In this document: in pieces, positions 25,953 to 34,610 of the stretch | Layout of the letters: every line of letters starts with the position of its first letter | How positions within the stretch are numbered: position 1 is the stretch's first letter | Assembly: GCA_944381535.1 (NCBI GenBank) | Contig: CALWLN010000066.1 | Location: 1-37,778 of the forward strand | Direction of reading: 5' to 3' | DNA length: 37,778 nucleotides | Source of the DNA: an uncultured Lachnospiraceae bacterium | GTDB taxonomy: Bacteria; Bacillota; Clostridia; Lachnospirales; Lachnospiraceae | Notes under the pieces: generated by a model | What the model saw: the letters and a program-made list of their open reading frames with translations, nothing else | Told to the model about the DNA's origin: nothing | Databases searched by the model: none | Position numbers and translations under genes: made by a program

Positions 25953-26092
25953 GTTTAATCTCCTTTCAACCTATGTCTTGATTCCAATGCCAAAAACATT
26001 GTTATGTATTTAACACACTATTTTTATTTAATCACATTTTGTCGAATTCGTCTAGGGGGTTTGAGGAAAAATTTTCGTAAATAAAAGGAACT

Positions 26093-26128
26093 GGCCCGGT
26101 TATTGTTTCTGCAAGCAGCAACCGGGCC
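26093..26128 (-). terminator. Hairpin after the ABC_export permease gene
   Basis: Stem GGCCCGGTT (26093-26101) with AACCGGGCC (26120-26128), 18-base loop, then on the minus strand AGTTCCTTTTATTT. GC-rich stem with a modest U run, 8 bases after the operon's last stop codon. Confidence 0.65.
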
Positions 26129-26135
26129 TAAAGAT

Positions 26136-27719
26136 TTATTCCGTAACTTCCATTTTATTAAAGGACGTGGCCGCAATCAGCGCTCCCAAGAAGGTCAGAA
26201 CCAGCGTAACCACGATCATAATCGCAAAACCAACTTCGATTCCCAGGAAAATGCCGCCAATCACTGCGGCCATGGCTGCGATTCCGATGACGATTCCCTG
26301 CAGGAACACCTTCACCACGCTGCGCCCCGCCGTGCCTAAGAGCTGTCCGATAATCAGATCTGCCAGCATGAAATAGTAAAGCTTGTTGGCCATCAGGCAG
26401 ACGTAAAGAAGGACAAACAAAACAGTCAGCACAGGGGAAATTCCCATGACAACGGCTCCGGGAACAGCCATGAGAACGCCGTCCACGATGGCGCGGATGT
26501 GCTCAATCTTGGTGGCGTACCACATTTTCTTAAAGCTGCTGTCCGGAATCAGATAAGTGTATGGATTCTCCAGTTCCTTGGACCATTTGGTGGCGTAGCC
26601 GCTGAAAATGAACACGATATAGGCCATAACGCCCGGAATAATGAAAATATTGTATCTTCCTGCTTCCTCCGCCACACCGGTAAAATGGGCAAAAACAGCA
26701 ATGCCAATGCCCACCAGCAGGCTTACCAGCGTATTAAAGCCAAAAATGAAGAACCGGGACTTCTTATATTCCAGGAGCTGGCGATAATAAATGGCTTTTG
26801 CCCCGGCTCCCTTATATTCCACCTTCGCCTCCTTGAAGCGCTGCTTTTTACCCAGGGAAACGGTGACGATCCCCTTCTGCTTCTTCAGCTTCATTTCCTG
26901 GTAATCGTCCGCAAACTTCGCGGCGTCCTCGTAAAATTCCCCCACGCATTTTGCCCGGTAAGCCAGCGCCAGCAAAATCAACGTCGAAGCAAAAAACAAC
27001 AGGGCACAGATAACGTTCAGGAGCGTTGGCCCCACAAAAATCAGACGAAGCACCGCAATGTTCCAGCCGATAACCGGAATCAACTGAATGACAGGCAGGG
27101 CCAGATATTCCTCAAGGACGGCAAAGGAGGGTGTCTCCCGCATCATCATCAGGAAAGCCACCACCACGAAAACAGCCATCAGCCCGTAGCAGATCACGGT
27201 GAGCGCCTTGAAAAATCCGGCGGGCAGCCTTTCGTTTCCGTAACAGAGCACCATGATGCTGCCCTCTAAAATATTTTCGAATACTAGATAATAGACCACA
27301 TAAATCAATATCTGAAGGATCCCCGTCCGAAAATAGATCATGCCCATGACAGCCACAAACAGAGCCAGAAACACGTTGAGAACCATGTTCTTCATTCCGG
27401 TGAATAAGATCACCTGTTTGGGGCTTACCGGAGCCGGGAAGGTAAAATGCGCGTCCGCAGGCTTAAACAGCAGTCCCTTGCGCCGGGAATAGCTGATAAA
27501 GTTGGCGGGCAGTATGAAAAATATCAGAATGGACAGTATCACCGCAAGCTTTTCCGGGCTGTCCACATGAAATTCCGTCACCAGAGTTCCCAGGCTGCTG
27601 CCGATGATCACCACATAAACCAGGGCAAGTGCCACAAAAATATAGGTAATCGGCTTTTTCATCGCTTTTCTGATCCGATTTTTGAGGATAGTTTTGTATA
27701 GGTAGATAAAGCTTTTCAT
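26136..27719 (-). CDS. ABC exporter permease (ABC_export type)
   Basis: 527 residues with about 12 hydrophobic segments, starting MKSFIYLYKTILKNRIRKAMKKP. The sequence ILPANFISYSRRKGLLFKPAD then HFTFPAPVSPKQVILF is typical of the putative ABC exporter family of Firmicutes that pairs with a separate ATPase. A cytoplasmic basic loop carries FKEAKVEYKGAGAKAIYYRQLLEYKKSRFF. It overlaps the ATPase stop by 4 bases (ATGA), so the two are translationally coupled. The substrate is unknown. Confidence 0.87.
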   Translation of the reverse strand: MKSFIYLYKTILKNRIRKAMKKPITYIFVALALVYVVIIGSSLGTLVTEFHVDSPEKLAVILSILIFFILPANFISYSRRKGLLFKPADAHFTFPAPVSPKQVILFTGMKNMVLNVFLALFVAVMGMIYFRTGILQILIYVVYYLVFENILEGSIMVLCYGNERLPAGFFKALTVICYGLMAVFVVVAFLMMMRETPSFAVLEEYLALPVIQLIPVIGWNIAVLRLIFVGPTLLNVICALLFFASTLILLALAYRAKCVGEFYEDAAKFADDYQEMKLKKQKGIVTVSLGKKQRFKEAKVEYKGAGAKAIYYRQLLEYKKSRFFIFGFNTLVSLLVGIGIAVFAHFTGVAEEAGRYNIFIIPGVMAYIVFIFSGYATKWSKELENPYTYLIPDSSFKKMWYATKIEHIRAIVDGVLMAVPGAVVMGISPVLTVLFVLLYVCLMANKLYYFMLADLIIGQLLGTAGRSVVKVFLQGIVIGIAAMAAVIGGIFLGIEVGFAIMIVVTLVLTFLGALIAATSFNKMEVTE

Positions 27720-28438
27720 GACTGCTCACCGCCCGTCTTATTCTGTCCCTGCTCTCCCGTGATGGCGAAGAACAGGTCCTCAATATCCTGGTCCTTTGCC
27801 TGAGCCCGGGTGTATTCCCCGATGATCTTTCCTTTTTCCATGACGAACATCACATCCCACAGATCCTTCACCATCTCCAGCATATGGGTACTGATCAAAA
27901 TGGTGACGCCTGAGGCCTTCAACTCCAGCACCACCTGCTTTAACTCCTTGATGGCCGCCGGATCCAGGCCCACCATGGGCTCGTCTAACAGGATGACCTT
28001 GGGCTTGATCGCCAGGGCGCAGCAGATACTTACCTTCTGCATCATTCCCTTGGACAGCTCGTTGCCAAGCTTATTCTGCTTGTCATGCAGCTCGAAACGG
28101 GTAAGCATCTCATCCACCTCCCCGTCGGTGATGGAGGAATTATAGGCTCTGCGAATGTATTCAATGTGCTCCCGCACGGTGAGCGCCTCAAACATGGCCG
28201 GAAGCTCTGGCACATAGGCGAAAATCCGCTTAGCCTCCAGACTGCGGGAGTTCATGCGCTGAATACCCACGCCACCCTCAAATCGCAGAAGACCGGCGAT
28301 ACTCTTGATGATCGTGGATTTTCCGGCGCCGTTGGGCCCTAAGAGGATTCCCACCTGCCCGTCGGGGACAACAAAATTCACATGGTCCACAGCCAGATTT
28401 TTTCCGTAACGTTTGGTTAAGTTTTGAATTTCCAGCAT
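27716..28438 (-). CDS. ABC exporter ATP-binding protein
   Basis: ATPase of the exporter with motifs Walker A LGPNGAGKST (near residue 35), signature ELSKGMMQKVSI, a degenerate LSGGQ common in this sub-group, Walker B VILLDEPMVGLD and H-loop ISTHMLE. The ATG at 28438 has GAGGGAAAG upstream; a GTG at 28453 is less likely. It opens a two-gene operon with the membrane subunit and is preceded by a promoter inside nested palindromes. Confidence 0.92.
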   Translation of the reverse strand: MLEIQNLTKRYGKNLAVDHVNFVVPDGQVGILLGPNGAGKSTIIKSIAGLLRFEGGVGIQRMNSRSLEAKRIFAYVPELPAMFEALTVREHIEYIRRAYNSSITDGEVDEMLTRFELHDKQNKLGNELSKGMMQKVSICCALAIKPKVILLDEPMVGLDPAAIKELKQVVLELKASGVTILISTHMLEMVKDLWDVMFVMEKGKIIGEYTRAQAKDQDIEDLFFAITGEQGQNKTGGEQS

Positions 28439-28563
28439 AACTCTTTCCCTCACTTCAATTTTTACTTTGCGTTTACAGGATACAAATTTCCGGGGCAGAC
28501 CACCCTCTGGCCTTCTCCTGGCGCAATTTTTATTTTATCGCACAGGGCTTCCCTTTCGAAAAG

Positions 28564-28623
28564 AAACAGGTCTTTGTATCACTGTACTATTCGAATAATA
28601 CATTAATACAAACAGACCTGTTT
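28564..28623. promoter_or_regulatory. Nested palindromes at the ABC exporter promoter
   Basis: Outer arms AAACAGGTCT (28564-28573) and AGACCTGTTT (28614-28623), next TTGTAT (28574-28579) and ATACAA (28606-28611), and an inner 20-base near-palindrome TGTACTATTCGAATAATACA (28583-28602). This is a nearly 60-base dyad placed between the -35 and the gene. A regulator dimer or tetramer site is the simplest reading. No regulator gene is adjacent. Confidence 0.55.
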
Positions 28624-28628
28624 GTCAA
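28600..28628 (-). promoter_or_regulatory. Candidate promoter of the ABC exporter operon
   Basis: Minus strand perfect -35 TTGACA (28628-28623), 17-base spacer made of the palindrome arm, then TAATGT (28605-28600), a weak -10. A weak -10 with a dyad in the spacer fits a regulated promoter. Confidence 0.45.
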
Positions 28629-28681
28629 TCCCTGCTTTCTCTTTTTTGTGAAATTTTTCAACTTCACTTGCACTCCGTTCT

Positions 28682-29347
28682 CTACCGCTTCTTAACAATC
28701 TCATTTTGGTTCTTGTAGATGGAATGTGCCGGCACTACGCCCCGCACCATGGACAGGGGATAAATATTGCTGTGGGAGCCAATTACGCTGCCGGGATTTA
28801 AGACGCTGCCGCAGCCCACCTCCACCTCATCCCCCAGCATGGCGCCGAACTTCTTTAGGCCGGTCTCGATGGAGCCCTCTTCTCCTTTTACGATAACAAG
28901 CGTTTTATCGGACTTTACGTTAGAGGTGATGGAGCCCGCCCCCATGTGGGACTTAAAGCCCAAAACGGAATCGCCCACATAGTTGTAATGGGGAACCTGA
29001 ACCTTATTAAACAAAATCACATTTTTTAGTTCCGTGGAATTGCCTACCACCGCCCCTTTGCCCACGATGGCGTTGCCCCTTATAAAGGCGCAGTGGCGGA
29101 TTTCCGCCTCCTCGTCAATGATGAGAGGGCCGTTTAAGCAGGCGGTGGGAGCCACTTTTGCGGATTTGGCTACCCAGATATTTTCTTCCCGCTGTTCGTA
29201 AATGGCCGGGTCCAGGATAGATCCCAGCTTTTTGATGAACTCGCCGATTTTCGGCAGCGCCTCCCATGGATAGGTGAGGGACGCCAGCAAATCTCCTGCT
29301 ATGGTTTCCTCTAAGGTATACAGGTTGTTGATTTTACATGATTCCAT
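28682..29347 (-). CDS. Left-handed beta-helix (hexapeptide repeat) protein, transferase-like
   Basis: 221 residues. From about residue 60 on, imperfect hexapeptide repeats of the LbetaH fold are clear (IWVAKSAKVAPTACLNGPLI, then AIVGKGAVVGNSTELKNVIL, then VEVGCGSVLNPGSVIGSHSN). An N-terminal helical part precedes them. In databases such proteins are often called UDP-N-acetylglucosamine pyrophosphorylases, but the nucleotidyltransferase domain is absent, so only the acyl/sugar-transferase half is present and the substrate is unknown. AAAGGAG stands 8 bases before the ATG, 32 bases after topB. Confidence 0.8.
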   Translation of the reverse strand: MESCKINNLYTLEETIAGDLLASLTYPWEALPKIGEFIKKLGSILDPAIYEQREENIWVAKSAKVAPTACLNGPLIIDEEAEIRHCAFIRGNAIVGKGAVVGNSTELKNVILFNKVQVPHYNYVGDSVLGFKSHMGAGSITSNVKSDKTLVIVKGEEGSIETGLKKFGAMLGDEVEVGCGSVLNPGSVIGSHSNIYPLSMVRGVVPAHSIYKNQNEIVKKR

Positions 29348-29379
29348 GTGCTGTCTCTCCTTTGATGTAATTTCTTATT

Positions 29380-31458
29380 CTATTTTTGATTATGATTCAC
29401 TGCTCCGTTTGTACCCGCAGCCTTACCTGCTGACTTTGCTCCGCTTGTACCCGCAGCCTTACCCGTCGTTTTATAGAAGGACGCCACAGCCTGGAAATTA
29501 CTGCGGAGCGCATACTGATTATTTAAGCCCATCACGCCGCTGGTTCTGGAGCGGATGAAATTCTCCAGCTTCTCCATATACTCTTTTGGCGTAATACTGC
29601 CCTCGGCTACGTAATTTAAGCCCTTTTCCCAGCTGGCTGTCAGTTCTGGCTTCAACAGGTACTGAATGGAATTATCCACCACGTCATAAATAATTTCCCC
29701 CAGAAGGGTGGGCGTGATGATCTGGGTCTTTTTGCTGAGGCCCAGATATTTGTTGTTGATAAGCTTTTTTAAAATTTCCGCCCGGGTGGCGCTGGTGCCG
29801 ATTCCGCTTCCTTTGATCTGAGCCCGCATTTCCTCGTCCTCGATGAACTGACCGGCATTTTCCATGGCAAGAATCAGGGAACCGGAATTATAACGCTTGG
29901 GCGGAGAGGTCTCCCCCTCCTTGATGGTCAGGTCTGTCACCTCCAGGACAACGCCCTTTTTCAAGGCGGCAACCTGCTCTAAAAAGGTCTGGTCATACTC
30001 TTTCTCATTGTCGCCATTTTCCGGCTCTTTCTTTTTCAAAAACGAATAGTTAAGCACTTTTAAATATCCCGGAGACATCAGCACTTTGAAGCTTGAAAAG
30101 AATTTCTCCTGCTTCATCTGGGTGATAAGATTGATTTTCTGGTACACCGCAGGCGGGTAAAAAATGCTTAAGAAACGCCGCACAATCGTCTCATACACAT
30201 GCACCGCCGTAGGAGCCAGGCCCTTGATAGCGCCAAAGCCCTGACCGGTGGGGATGATGGCGTAATGGTCCGTGATCTGCTTGTCGTTGACATATCTGGT
30301 TTTTGTAATTCCCTTATGGAAGCCCTTTTCCAGAATTTCGGCGGCAAATTCCGCCACACCGGGAATATTCTTTAAGCCCCCGATATTTTTATGTATCTCC
30401 TTTGCCACTGCGGTGGACAGCACCCGGGCGTCGGTTCTGGGATAGGTGACAAGCTTTTTTTCGTACAGCTCCTGGACAATCCTAAGCGTCTCATCGGGAC
30501 TGATTTTAAACATACGGGAACAGTCGTTTTGAAGCTCCGCCAGATTGTAGAGAAGGGGCGGATTCTTGTTCTCCTTCTTCTTTTCCAGCGACGCTACGGT
30601 GGCCGTAAGGGGCTTCGGCTCACTGAGTTCGGCAAGAAGCGCTTTCGCGTCCTCCTCCTTCAAAAAGCCGTTTTCCTTATAGAGCTTTGGGGAAGCAAAA
30701 TAGGCGGAGCCCTCCACGGCACGCCATTCTCCCTCCACCTCCTGGCCGTGTAAGGAGAGCTTATTTAACACCCGGTAGAAGGGCGTTTTCACAAAATCCC
30801 GGATTTCCCGCTCCCGGCGCACCACCATGCCGAGCACACAGGTCATGACCCGGCCCACGCTGACCACCGTATATTTGGTGTTCATAAAATTGGAAATGCT
30901 CTGGCCGTATTTCAAGGTCAGAAGCCTTGAAAAATTAATCCCCATCAGATAATCCTCCTTGGCCCTAAGATAGGCGGATTCTGAAAGATTATCGTAGGCA
31001 GACAGGTCTTTGGCCTCCCGGATTCCTCTTACGATCTCCTCCTCGGTCTGGGAGTCGATCCAGACGCGCTTCTGATTTTTGTCCTTGACCCCGGCCATCT
31101 GGGCCACCAGACGGTAAATATACTCTCCCTCCCGCCCGGAGTCGGTACAAACATAGATGGTTTCCACATCGGGACGGTTTAAAAGGCTTGAGACAATTTT
31201 AAACTGCTTGCTGACACTGGGAATGACTTCATATTTGAAGGTCTCCGGCAGAAAGGGCAGGGTAGCCAGGCTCCAGCGCTTCAGCCTCTCATCGTAGGCC
31301 TCCGGATAGCTCATGGTCACCAGATGCCCCACGCACCAGGTGACGATGGCTTCAGGCGACTCCGCATAGCCGTCATGATTTTTTATATCCAGTTTTAGTG
31401 CTTTCGCAAACTCCCGCGCCACGCTGGGCTTCTCCGCAATATATAATACTTTTGCCAT
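29380..31458 (-). CDS. topB: DNA topoisomerase III
   Basis: Type IA topoisomerase, about 692 residues, that decatenates DNA. The toprim domain is marked by IAEKPSVAREFA near residue 6 and the acidic CTDSGREGEYIYR near 105. The active-site tyrosine lies in VTYPRTDARVLS near 338. GIGTSATRAEILKKL near 560 and the cap domain follow. The C-terminus ends in a Gly/Ala/Lys tail encoded by a 27-base direct repeat. ATG 31458 was chosen over GTG 31467, which sits inside AGGTG. It follows mgsA by 9 bases, so the two share a transcript. Confidence 0.95.
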   Translation of the reverse strand: MAKVLYIAEKPSVAREFAKALKLDIKNHDGYAESPEAIVTWCVGHLVTMSYPEAYDERLKRWSLATLPFLPETFKYEVIPSVSKQFKIVSSLLNRPDVETIYVCTDSGREGEYIYRLVAQMAGVKDKNQKRVWIDSQTEEEIVRGIREAKDLSAYDNLSESAYLRAKEDYLMGINFSRLLTLKYGQSISNFMNTKYTVVSVGRVMTCVLGMVVRREREIRDFVKTPFYRVLNKLSLHGQEVEGEWRAVEGSAYFASPKLYKENGFLKEEDAKALLAELSEPKPLTATVASLEKKKENKNPPLLYNLAELQNDCSRMFKISPDETLRIVQELYEKKLVTYPRTDARVLSTAVAKEIHKNIGGLKNIPGVAEFAAEILEKGFHKGITKTRYVNDKQITDHYAIIPTGQGFGAIKGLAPTAVHVYETIVRRFLSIFYPPAVYQKINLITQMKQEKFFSSFKVLMSPGYLKVLNYSFLKKKEPENGDNEKEYDQTFLEQVAALKKGVVLEVTDLTIKEGETSPPKRYNSGSLILAMENAGQFIEDEEMRAQIKGSGIGTSATRAEILKKLINNKYLGLSKKTQIITPTLLGEIIYDVVDNSIQYLLKPELTASWEKGLNYVAEGSITPKEYMEKLENFIRSRTSGVMGLNNQYALRSNFQAVASFYKTTGKAAGTSGAKSAGKAAGTNGAVNHNQK
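29401..29463. repeat. 27-base direct repeat in the 3' end of topB
   Basis: Copies at 29401-29427 and 29437-29463 differ at one base (T versus C) and lie in a 36-base period. The period is a multiple of 3, so unit gain or loss keeps the frame and only lengthens the KAAGTxGA tail. Such tails are low-complexity and probably flexible. Confidence 0.8.
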
Positions 31459-31467
31459 GGTATACAC

Positions 31468-31941
31468 CTACAGGGTATTGGCCCGGTCACGGATACTTTT
31501 ATTGAAATTAATGATATTGTGGTCGTACTCCTCCGTCATATATTTTGACGTGATCATAAAATCCGCTGTGGCCCGGTTGTTGGCGATTGGAATATCATAG
31601 ACCTGGGCAATGCGAAGCAGGGCCTTCACATCCGGGTCATGGGGCTGGGCCGTCAGGGGGTCGGAGAAGAACACCACGAAATCCACCTTGCCCTCCACGA
31701 TTTTGGCTCCAATCTGCTGGTCGCCGCCCAGGGGACCGCTGTTATAGCCCCGTACCGGCAGACCGGTCTTTTCCGTAATCATCCGGGCTGTGGTTCCTGT
31801 CCCGCAGAGAAAATGCTGCTTTAAAATGTCCTGATGCTCATCGCACCAGGCAATCAACTCCGGCTTTTTGCTGTCGTGGGCAATCAGAGCGATATTTTTC
31901 TGTTTTCCGATAGTCAATGTGATATAGTCCTGTTCCAACAT
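31468..31941 (-). CDS. mgsA: Methylglyoxal synthase
   Basis: Converts dihydroxyacetone phosphate to methylglyoxal and phosphate, a bypass when phosphate is short or carbon in excess. The phosphate loop and substrate site are seen as GTGTTARMITEKTGLPV near residue 48, GPLGGDQQIGA near 69, and FFSDPLTAQPHDPDVKALLR with its catalytic aspartates near 92-101. At 157 residues it is of normal length. AAAGGAG is 8 bases before the start. It precedes topB on the same transcript. Confidence 0.96.
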   Translation of the reverse strand: MLEQDYITLTIGKQKNIALIAHDSKKPELIAWCDEHQDILKQHFLCGTGTTARMITEKTGLPVRGYNSGPLGGDQQIGAKIVEGKVDFVVFFSDPLTAQPHDPDVKALLRIAQVYDIPIANNRATADFMITSKYMTEEYDHNIINFNKSIRDRANTL

Positions 31942-32004
31942 GGTGATTCTCCTTTATCTCTGTTTTAAGCTGCTGCTATGTTGATATCCTGTTTAACCGG
32001 AGGG

Positions 32005-32256
32005 CTATCCTTTCAGTCCCCTGGCCTGCCGGTCCATATCCTCCACCACAATGTCATAGATTTCCCCCAGAGAGGCGCAGTACTCCAGCACCTTCCAGGG
32101 CTCGTTTGTGTGAAAATGAATCTTTATCAGTTCCTCATCTCCCACTGCCAGCAGACAGTCTCCTTGAAAATTCGCATTGAAATAGTCGCTGATGATATCC
32201 TCGTCAAGATTTTCCCCCTCGATCAACAGTTGCGTGTCGTAACGAAATTCTAACAT
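32005..32256 (-). CDS. Free-standing FakA C-terminal-like domain
   Basis: 83 residues. The sequence LIEGENLDEDIISDYF, then LLAVGDEELIKIHFHTNEPWKVLEYCASLGEIYDIVVEDM (given here in two parts) matches the C-terminal region of FakA/DAK-type fatty-acid or dihydroxyacetone kinases: a FHTN-P-KVLEYA-SLGE core. The kinase domain (DhaL) is absent, so it cannot phosphorylate anything alone. Small proteins like this carry the odd database name 'kinase to dihydroxyacetone kinase'. AAGGAGG lies 12 bases upstream, a rather long spacing. It follows the GNAT-Nudix gene by 26 bases. Confidence 0.75.
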   Translation of the reverse strand: MLEFRYDTQLLIEGENLDEDIISDYFNANFQGDCLLAVGDEELIKIHFHTNEPWKVLEYCASLGEIYDIVVEDMDRQARGLKG

Positions 32257-32282
32257 TTTGATTTGATTCCTCCTTGTGTGAT

Positions 32283-33299
32283 CTAAAAAATGTTTCTTCT
32301 TTTCGCCTCCGCTATCAGCTTTGGCTGAATCTCCGGGTAGGTCCAGTTATCCGGCAATTCCTCGGAAAGAATGATTTTTTCTATTTCGCTGTGCAGTTCC
32401 TTCTCAAACCGGTAAACCCGGGCAAAATAGAGCATTCCAAAGGATTCCTGGCTTCGGCCGGGATTTTCCGGCCCCGTTACCGAGTATACACAGACAGGCT
32501 GAATGTCAAATTCGATGGCTCCGGTTTCCTCATACAACTCCCGTCTGGCCGCCTCCAGAATCGTCTCCCCTGGCTCCCGGTGTCCTCCCGGCACCTCATA
32601 GGTGTCCCGCTCTCTGTGCTTGCAAAACACCCATTTTTCGTCTGTCCGGGCAAGAATGACCGCAAACTTCAGCAGCTCATCCTCCACGGAATCATAAAAC
32701 TTTACTTCTGTCATGTTTCCACAGAGGGACGCTTTTTCCAATGCTCCATCTTCCTCCCTTGCTTCTATACCAGCAGGTTCCAGCAAAAGCCGGTAGCCCG
32801 CACCCCGGTCTGTTTTTTTATATGGTTGAAACCCAACACTTTCGAAGCATTTTTGAGAGGCGGTATTATAACTGTAGATTTCCTCCACAAAAATTTCCGT
32901 ATATCCCAGTTCTTTTGCTCGTGCAATCAGAGCAGCTATTACGTCTCTGCCAATTCCCCGGCCACGGTATTCTTTGCATCCAATCACAATGGGCATATCC
33001 TCCCTGCAAAACGTCACGTCTCCGACCGGACGGTACTCCCCCTTTTCCAGTACCTCGATAAAATACAATTCGCCCTTTTTATCTAAATATTCATACATGG
33101 TTTTCAGCCGCTCTAATGTGTATGGTTCGCGGTTTCCATCCACCAGATAAATCATATCCAAATCCTGATACCACTCCAGGGCAAACGTTATATTGCCATC
33201 ATATTTTCTTAACCGCAGATTGCGCTTCACCGAAATGATTTCCGGCTGTTTTATATGTAAAATAGGCATGTACGTCTCTCTCTTCCAAATAGTTTCCAT
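32283..33299 (-). CDS. GNAT acetyltransferase fused to a Nudix hydrolase
   Basis: 338 residues in two domains. Residues about 30-165 are a GNAT fold with acetyl-CoA motif CKEYRGRGIGRDVIAALIARA and SYNTASQKCFESVGFQ. Residues about 195-338 are a Nudix domain with the box GGHREPGETILEAARREL continuing YEETGAI. Both domains look complete, so it probably modifies and cleaves a related nucleotide or amino-sugar substrate, but neither substrate is readable. The start could also be ATG 33269 (MPILHIK). It follows the flavodoxin-ferredoxin gene by 17 bases in one transcription unit. Confidence 0.82.
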   Translation of the reverse strand: METIWKRETYMPILHIKQPEIISVKRNLRLRKYDGNITFALEWYQDLDMIYLVDGNREPYTLERLKTMYEYLDKKGELYFIEVLEKGEYRPVGDVTFCREDMPIVIGCKEYRGRGIGRDVIAALIARAKELGYTEIFVEEIYSYNTASQKCFESVGFQPYKKTDRGAGYRLLLEPAGIEAREEDGALEKASLCGNMTEVKFYDSVEDELLKFAVILARTDEKWVFCKHRERDTYEVPGGHREPGETILEAARRELYEETGAIEFDIQPVCVYSVTGPENPGRSQESFGMLYFARVYRFEKELHSEIEKIILSEELPDNWTYPEIQPKLIAEAKRRNIF

Positions 33300-33316
33300 C
33301 CCGCAGGGCAGTCTTT

Positions 33317-34081
33317 TTACAGATACAGCTTATTCTCTTTCCGCCCGGCGCAGGCTGCTTCAATTCGCTTTTCTGTCTCCAAAACCAGGGCTTTGCTGAA
33401 TTCCCTGGCATGATTCGGGCAGATGGACACACAGTGCATACAGGAAATACAGCGCTCCTTGTTCGTCGAACCTGGATTTTCTTTTGGAATGGCATTGGCG
33501 GGACATTCCAGCGCACATGCGCCGCACTGACTACATTTCTCGTTCACCTCCGGCTTTATGGCAACGCCGTTGTAGATTTTGTAGGCATGACTTCCCGGAA
33601 GTGACGGCTCCGTCTTACAGGTTCCATTATCCAACGCCGACAGGATTTTTTTTCCAAATTCTGTCAGTTCTTTTACATCCTCCGCGTCCGGCCTTCCTGC
33701 TCCAAACCGGCGCACAAGAGAATGCTCCGCCACAGCCTCAATACCGGCCACGCAAACGAATCCGGCTGCTTTCAGGGTGTCGGAAAGCTCCAAGAGCGTA
33801 TCATCAATGTGACGGTTTCCGAACACTGCCGCCAAAATTACTTTTGCTCCGTTCCCTTTCACTTGTTTTAACTGCTCCACCACCACGCCAGGTACCCGCC
33901 CGCCGTAAGAGGGAACTGCCACAAGGCATAAATCCTCCTTGGTAAAAACAATCTTCTCCATTTCCTGGGGACTTTTTATCAAATCTATTTTCCGAATGTC
34001 CCCATCAATCCCCGCCGCAATGGCGTCAGCCACCTTTTTCGTTCCCCCTGTGGGACTGAAATAAATCTCATAAAAACACAT
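33317..34081 (-). CDS. EFR1-type flavodoxin/ferredoxin protein
   Basis: 254 residues. The N-terminal half is a flavodoxin-like FMN fold with the phosphate loop YFSPTGGTKKVADAI near residue 7 and AVPSYGGRVPG near 55. The C-terminal part holds two [4Fe-4S] motifs: CSQCGACALECP (Cys183-193) and CISCMHCVSICP (Cys211-221). It probably shuttles electrons between low-potential donors in the cytoplasm. ATG 34081 was chosen for AGGAGG 7 bases upstream; the longer frame to 34150 overlaps the Vsr end. It is the first chromosomal gene left of the restriction cassette. Confidence 0.88.
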   Translation of the reverse strand: MCFYEIYFSPTGGTKKVADAIAAGIDGDIRKIDLIKSPQEMEKIVFTKEDLCLVAVPSYGGRVPGVVVEQLKQVKGNGAKVILAAVFGNRHIDDTLLELSDTLKAAGFVCVAGIEAVAEHSLVRRFGAGRPDAEDVKELTEFGKKILSALDNGTCKTEPSLPGSHAYKIYNGVAIKPEVNEKCSQCGACALECPANAIPKENPGSTNKERCISCMHCVSICPNHAREFSKALVLETEKRIEAACAGRKENKLYL

Positions 34082-34150
34082 CCTATTTCCTCCTGTGTAT
34101 ACTTTCGTTGGCGTTTCCTGAAAGACTATTCTCATTTCTATCTGGCTCAT

Positions 34151-34600
34151 TCACAAAATATCAGTGTCCATAGATATCATTACGTCAAACAAGACTTCTT
34201 TCACAGTCTTAACACATCCCGAAAGATTACTTTTTATATCACTTTCCCAGATTCGTAAAACGGTCCATCCTAAAGCCCATAGCAAACAATTATTTTCTTG
34301 ATCACGTTCCACATTCCTCAATATTTTTTCTTTCCAATAATCAGAATAACCTTCCAATTCCTCATCAAGAGATTGCATTCCACGAAGAGCCCAGTTATGG
34401 CCATGCCAGAAATCACCATCACAAAATATCGCAACTTTATATTTAGTGAATACAATGTCTGGCTTTCCCGGAAGATTTTTATAATTTACCCTGAACCTTA
34501 AATTTTCATGCCACAAGGCTTTCCGCAGCATTATTTCAGGTTTTGTTCCTTTTGAATGAATGGATGACATGATTTTATGAGTTATCTCTGGATTTCTCAT
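34151..34600 (-). CDS. vsr: Very short patch repair (Vsr) endonuclease, zinc-site-less variant
   Basis: 149 residues. It nicks DNA at T:G mismatches formed when a 5-methylcytosine in the methyltransferase site deaminates. The family blocks are MSSIHSKGTKPEIMLRKALW, catalytic Asp48 in GKPDIVF, FWHGH (64-68), YWKEKILRNVERDQ and GWTVLRIWESDI. In E. coli Vsr the zinc is held by three cysteines and a histidine around FWHGHHC and WEC; here the matching positions are Asp63, Trp70 and Ser, so the zinc site is lost. The gene begins 10 bases after the endonuclease stop. There is no strong ribosome site, which suggests low, coupled expression. Confidence 0.9.
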   Translation of the reverse strand: MRNPEITHKIMSSIHSKGTKPEIMLRKALWHENLRFRVNYKNLPGKPDIVFTKYKVAIFCDGDFWHGHNWALRGMQSLDEELEGYSDYWKEKILRNVERDQENNCLLWALGWTVLRIWESDIKSNLSGCVKTVKEVLFDVMISMDTDIL

Positions 34601-34610
34601 CTATTCTATA

